Assembly (NCBI GenBank): GCA_947568835.1
Contig: OX387605.1
Location: 13,086,418 to 13,150,417 of the forward strand
DNA from: Protonemura montana
Taxonomy: Eukaryota > Arthropoda > Insecta > Plecoptera > Nemouridae
DNA: 64,000 nucleotides
Direction: 5' to 3'
Part shown: piece by piece, positions 60,101 to 64,000 of the stretch
How positions within the stretch are numbered: the stretch's first letter is position 1
Layout of the letters: each line of letters starts with the position of its first letter
The notes under the pieces: model-generated
What the model saw: the letters and a program-made list of their open reading frames with translations, nothing else
Told to the model about the DNA's origin: nothing
The model's database searches: none
Translations under genes and position numbers: made by a program

Positions 60101-63100
60101 AGTCAGTCAAAGAAATTTGCGCTACCAGTACGGAACTTGCAGATAAAGAACAGTACAGTAGTAATAAAGTGCAATTAAAGGACAACAAAGTTTTCTTCTA
60201 TGATTCTCATTAAAAACATCAGCATTGAACAAGAATTTAAAAAAAGAAAATAAAATCTTAATCTCATAAAAAAACCCATTTAAGTCCCGTTGGCAGCGCG
60301 AACCTTCGGGTTTGTGACTTCTAGTTTCTGCTCTGCGCCGTATGTGATGGAACGGCGCTTGCGGTCATGAGGGTCGCAGCTTGACTTGGTGAGCTCGCGC
60401 TGCTTCAGCCACGGCCGGTCCCAGATGGTCACATGGCAAATGACAGGTGCAGCGGAGGCGTCGCGCGGCTCACAGACCTGCTCCAGGACAGGGGCTGTCA
60501 GTGCATCACATACTCAAGGGAGATGGGCCTTATATCTGCTTTTGGATCTTCTGCAAGCGTTGGGTCTTCTGGTACTTAATGAATCTTATCCAGTATGCCC
60601 CTTACGATTAAATTTTAAGCATGGGAGAGGACTTGAATTTTAATAGAATTTACATGTATAATACAATGGCACTAACGTTTACAACTATGAAGGCAATAGG
60701 TAGAGCCAAGATTTTATGGATTTATGATTTCGATAATTTCGTGGTAAGCTTTTTGGAATTCGGTGTCATGGCGGTGTTATGGAAAAAGTACAGAATTTCA
60801 TGTCTATAGCAGATTTCAGACATAGGTGACGAAAAAAATAAGATACGTGTTTTTAGCATTAGTTTTATCGGAATTTTAGTGCTAATTATTTGAATTTTAG
60901 TGTTTATAGCTAAATAGAAAAAAGGGCTTTTGCGATCTACATTCGAAAGGAATGAAGATTTAGCGTAAGCACTGGGATCTCTAATAAAAAAGTGATCAAT
61001 AATAATAACAATAAAGCAAATATTTAGTGTAGGTCCTCAACATCAGTATTTGTTAGGGACTTGGAACAAAATTAATAGCACATATAAATATTTTACATAA
61101 ATGCCACCATGAAATACATTGTATGGCAGCATGAGCGACACCTACTACTTGTTAAAACTTAACATTGAACAAGTTTCAATGGTAGCTTCCTTCATTCTTG
61201 TTCCTTTGTCAGTCAGCACAAGGTTTTATTGACTAAAAAACCTCTCTGCATCAACACTGTTCACTGGGGCTTAAATAGTTTGCTAAGTCAGAACTGCAAA
61301 TAAATGGGTTTGAGATTTTTATGTCCATGAGAATTTGAATTAGACCCACTGCTTGGTACTAACAACATACTTTGCAAGATTGTCTTTTTTCTCCCAGACA
61401 AGTCTGGTGTTCTAGATTCCACACATCAAAATAGATCCATCACTCACAAAGAGTTGCTTTGTTTGATCCTCAAAAGTCAAAAAAGTATTACACCCCATTG
61501 AAATTTGAAATCCCAGCTAATCTCTACCAACACATAGACTGAATGCATGTGGTGCCATTGCTCACATGGGAAGGAGGGGAAGATTCAGCCAACCAATGGC
61601 AATGGTTTCCTACAGCAAACAATTTGCCCCAGTACTTCTACTCCCTAAGCTTAGGAATGTTGACAGCATTTGATGAGAAACAGACCTGACAACAAGACTG
61701 GGGGAAATAATATGTCAAATTCATGGAAATGTGTATTTAGAGAGATAAAATAAACATTTTATTTTTTTTGCATGGAAATTAGTGGCTATTTCGCAAAATA
61801 CACATATTTTAGTGAAATAGCTTCATTATCTCTCAATTTAGCATTTATGCAAAATATAAATTCTTGTTTGTTTATTTATTTTCCATGAAATATGGTTTGA
61901 TAAAAATGAAAAAAAAACAAAAAAAAAACAGATTAACTGTAATTTAAGATAATTGGATGGGAAAAAGCTTATTTTGGGATGATTTCGTGGGAAACAGTTG
62001 ATTTCCATGTTATGGATGATTTTTCATAAATTTTGTGTTGTGTCCCGATGAGCTTCTTACATATTTGAGATGGGAATTCAATGAATGGCACTCATTTGTA
62101 AGAAAAACAAGAGATAAGAGCAATTCACGATTTCGGGCATCACCATATAATCTTGGCTCTAGCAATAGGTCAAGTTTCAATCCCAACGCTGGAGCAATGG
62201 AGGCTCATATAGGGGTGCATTCATGGTTGTATTGTTATAGGAATTATCCTACTAGCTGCTCAGACCTTTTGTTGATGGTACATTTGTAATCAGGTACAGA
62301 AATTAAATCTCTTGTGGAGACAGCTTGATCCAAAACATCAATAAGAAAATCATTAAAAACGAAGAAGATTAGATGTACCTGTCCGGCAGGAGCGTCCTTG
62401 CGGCACGCTGTCTCAGCCAACTCAATCGTAAGCCGGACGTTGAGTCCAGCCACCACCTGTTGGCTGGCGGCCGTAACGCGTGTCACCTGTCGTCGGTACA
62501 GCGAGTTGGTACCCGCATCCAGGGTGCTCACTGCAAAACTGGCCAGCTCCTGGTGACACAAGCCACTTGTCAATCACAGCAAAGACAAATTCCATGCTTG
62601 AGCACAGTGGATTTTGGAGTTAAGCCCACCTCCATGAGACAAGACATGTAAAAAATTAGGTAGGTATCCTTTGCACGCCTTGCAACTACACAATGTCCTC
62701 TCTCACCTGGATGTACGGGTCGGAGACATTTGCGGGCGCAAATCCGCCGACGGCAACGCCTCTTCGCTGACGTGGTTTTCCCTCACCGCTACACTCTGAC
62801 TTGACTACGCGCACGCCATCGCCGACTGCAGCTGCGCGGTGCAGGGAAACCACGCACATCTTCGGCTCGCCGACGTGTTCTGATTCGCAGTCTGCCACGC
62901 TCGCGCCCTCCTGCAGGCAAGGCAACTCTCCAGACCAGTGGACAAGGGTCTGCTTTCAAAGATACTGATACACTTCGATAAAACTGATCAAACTCTGGGC
63001 CTCTGGCTTCCATACACTGTGCCACGAAAAATTGCATGCTGAATGGTTTTGAAACCACCTTCTTCAAGTGCTTATAATAAGATAAACAAGACAAGTCAAC

Positions 63101-63598
63101 TGTTGCTTGGGTTTAAACTTTGATTTAAGATCAGCTGGAAGAGAAAACAGACCGAGCTAGATTGTTGAGAGAGTGGGCCCAAATAAAATATTAGTAAAAA
63201 GATGGATGGTATTACTTGGAATTGGATGGAAGAAGTATAAAAACTTTGGTGCCTGAGCTCGGTAACTAATTTGCCCCACTTTTCTATGAATATCTCAAGC
63301 TGTGATGAACTGTGATGAACCAACAGCTGCTTGTGACCCACCTCACTGCATGCGGTGTCGACAACCCTCAGTTTGATACGGAAGGCAGTGCCATCTGCAA
63401 CAGCCCGTTGCTGCACGGCAGAGACGGCCAGTACAGCTCGGCGGCGGTCGTCGGCATCCAGTCGGTCCAGTGTCTCTACCGCGACGGCAGCCAAGCCCCC
63501 TCCCAGCTCTGCATCGGAGTCAACGTCCACCGAACGCTTGAACTCGTCGTGGAGAGAGCGCCGGCGACGACGGTCCGTCATCGTCTGGTCCTCGGGCA
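54175..63598 (-). CDS. CtsF: Multicystatin-cathepsin F precursor, 3' part (partial)
   Basis: Secreted or lysosomal papain-like cysteine protease with N-terminal cystatin modules. Exons in transcript order are 63598-63342, 62910-62707, 62549-62379, 60477-60304, 59805-59605, 57842-57671, 57141-56974, 56555-56404, 56202-55954, 55536-55329, then one of 54929-54856 or 54823-54750, and 54249-54175. With one alternative exon this is 701 residues and a stop. Three cystatin modules are each split by an intron. Next come an I29 prodomain ([35 protein letters not shown]) and the mature protease starting near [19 protein letters not shown]. Catalytic Cys lies in [10 protein letters not shown], His in [14 protein letters not shown] and Asn in KNSWG. 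The last exon reads [15 protein letters not shown]. The first exon in the window enters in phase 1, so the signal peptide and any further cystatin modules lie beyond 64000. A fused architecture of this type is known from Manduca sexta and other insects. Confidence 0.92.
54750..54823 (-). other. CtsF: Alternative exon Y, carries catalytic Asn of cathepsin F
   Basis: A 74-nt exon, phase 1 in and 0 out. Joined to the preceding exon it reads [19 protein letters not shown] then PRWGEQ, which is the canonical cathepsin F sequence at this place. The acceptor is TTTTCCAG and the donor CAG/GTGGGA is rather weak. It is the second member of a tandem pair with 54856-54929. Confidence 0.85.
54856..54929 (-). 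other. CtsF: Alternative exon X, duplicate of exon Y
   Basis: Also 74 nt with the same phases. It reads [19 protein letters not shown] then PSWGEK, about 14 of 25 residues identical to exon Y. The catalytic Asn and the WG-P-WGE frame are kept, but the loop before them is replaced. The acceptor is TTGTTTCAG and the donor AAG/GTGAGT is strong. Using both X and Y, or neither, breaks the frame, so only mutually exclusive use makes protein. Confidence 0.8.
57671..57842 (-). other. CtsF: Cystatin module 3, C-terminal half, and link to the protease
   Basis: Contains [17 protein letters not shown], the second-hairpin PW motif of cystatins, and then a linker with [11 protein letters not shown]. The KVKR could be a proprotein-convertase site that separates the last cystatin from the protease zymogen. 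Confidence 0.75.
58020..59434. mobile_element. Non-autonomous hAT transposon, copy 1 (1415 bp)
   Basis: Ends are inverted repeats: TAGAGCCAAGATTTTATGG at the left and, read on the other strand, TAGAGCCACGATTATATGG at the right. The 8-bp direct repeat CTAATAGT flanks it at 58012-58019 and 59435-59442. An 8-bp duplication and TAGAG ends are typical of hAT. No frame longer than about 80 codons is present, so it needs a transposase in trans. It sits in the intron between exons 59605-59805 and 57671-57842 of the cathepsin gene. Confidence 0.9.
59605..59805 (-). other. CtsF: Cystatin module 3, N-terminal half
   Basis: Reads [20 protein letters not shown] then [11 protein letters not shown], followed by [15 protein letters not shown]. 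The inhibitory-loop position has RQGAAG in place of Q-x-V-x-G, so this module may bind papain-like enzymes poorly. Confidence 0.8.
60304..60477 (-). other. CtsF: Cystatin module 2 C-terminal half, and start of module 3
   Basis: Contains [20 protein letters not shown] (PW hairpin) and, after the last cysteine, [17 protein letters not shown] is a strong furin-type site between modules 2 and 3. The donor (GTTCGC) is weak, so the exact end is the least certain point. Confidence 0.78.
60701..62161. mobile_element. Non-autonomous hAT transposon, copy 2 (1461 bp)
   Basis: Same family and orientation as the copy at 58020-59434, with high similarity throughout. Inverted ends are TAGAGCCAAGATTTTATGG and, read on the other strand, TAGAGCCAAGATTATATGG. 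The 8-bp target duplication GCAATAGG is at 60693-60700 and 62162-62169. It lies in the intron between exons 62379-62549 and 60304-60477. No transposase frame is present. Confidence 0.9.
62379..62549 (-). other. CtsF: Cystatin module 2, N-terminal half (canonical inhibitory loop)
   Basis: Reads [20 protein letters not shown] then [23 protein letters not shown] is the textbook cystatin Q-x-V-x-G loop. Together with the PW hairpin in the next exon, this is the one module in view that keeps both inhibitory contacts. Confidence 0.88.
62707..62910 (-). other. CtsF: Cystatin module 1 C-terminal half, and start of module 2
   Basis: Reads [20 protein letters not shown], lacking the PW motif, then a linker [23 protein letters not shown] is a likely convertase site, and VGGF holds the N-terminal glycine that cystatins use for binding. 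Confidence 0.8.
63342..63598 (-). other. CtsF: Cystatin module 1, N-terminal half (first exon in view)
   Basis: Begins in phase 1 with a polybasic stretch ([13 protein letters not shown]), then [20 protein letters not shown] and [20 protein letters not shown]. The Q-x-V-x-G position reads QRAVADG, a diverged loop. The polybasic stretch suggests cleavage from yet another module upstream of the window. Confidence 0.8.
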
Positions 63599-64000
63599 CT
63601 GAGAGAAAACAGTGCAAGGATCAAATGAAATGTGTTGTAAAGTTGCAATAGACTTGCTATGAAGAGTATACATCATGATTAGGACAGCTTGGAAGATTAA
63701 TGTCTCTAGCCTTGACATTTAATAACAACTACTATCGACACATTTAGTTACAAAAATATAAGAAACAATGCCCTGGATACATAGTCATGTCTAGTAGATC
63801 GGCACAATTTATGTGGCACAATTTTATATTTTATGTTCTGGAAGTGTGCACTTGCTTTCGTAAATTATTTGCTGCAGTTAAAAAAATACGTTCAAGAATA
63901 TGTCAGGCACACAGTCTGTTGTTTAAGTTGCAAAAAAAATCTTAGAAAGAGCCAGGACAGACCGACGACTCACGTTAATTTTGTTCCTAATAGTGGAATC

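Noticed and set aside
58012..62169. Segmental duplication of a whole cystatin module, intron included
   Set aside because: The 1.4-kb similarity stops sharply at TAGAGCC inverted ends with 8-bp target duplications that differ between the copies, and the flanking exons are much more diverged than the elements. Independent hAT insertions explain this better.
63975..64000. Donor GTGAGT at the right edge as the end of the previous cathepsin exon
   Set aside because: The next exon needs a phase-1 partner, and reading this segment in that phase puts a stop directly before the junction. It may belong to another transcript or be chance.

Overview
The window is animal nuclear DNA, most likely from an insect. 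It has spliced genes with GT/AG introns and AATAAA signals, long gene-poor stretches, hAT and LINE fragments, and SINE-like repeats built on tRNA and 5S rRNA. A gene joining cystatin modules to a cathepsin F protease, as seen here, is known from insects. I could not settle the species. A hemimetabolous insect with large introns would fit, but that is inference.

Layout from left to right. (1) 1-440: last exon of a carbohydrate sulfotransferase (+). (2) 374-1061: a small unrecognised three-exon gene (-), head-to-head with the next gene. (3) 1622-4608: complete six-exon Seh1 (nucleoporin and GATOR2 WD40 protein, 364 aa). (4) 4609-7548: intergenic, with one unassigned GC-rich island. (5) Three related PDZ-protein genes follow, called A, B and C here. 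A is 12573-7754 (-, 805 aa), B is 24395-30306 (+, 749 aa) and C is 37294-39524 (+, 394 aa). They share a first exon starting MR(L/W), a phase-1 intron, and in A and C a TWG..VGRK motif right after it. In A and C the PDZ domain is split by an intron at the same place. A and B also share a 46-nt last exon encoding a short tail with SCD(E/D)L. They resemble the PDZD2 / pro-IL-16 / Drosophila big bang class. The 12-kb and 7-kb stretches between them are CpG-rich in places and probably hold promoters and 5' exons. (6) 39617-54105: a gene-poor stretch with a foldback element, LINE and hAT transposase fossils, tRNA-like and 5S-like SINEs and a 41-bp minisatellite. (7) 63598-54175: the 3' part (701 aa) of a multicystatin-cathepsin F gene (-).

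The most interesting observations are in the cathepsin gene and the PDZ cluster. In the cathepsin gene, the exon carrying the catalytic Asn (KNSWG) is present twice in tandem. Both copies are exactly 74 nt, have the same phases and have intact splice sites, so they can only be used as alternatives. Polybasic, convertase-like sites precede each cystatin module and the protease. Two 1.4-kb non-autonomous hAT elements with perfect 8-bp target duplications sit in the corresponding introns of two cystatin modules. The PDZ trio shares gene architecture but has diverged strongly in repeat content and in tail.
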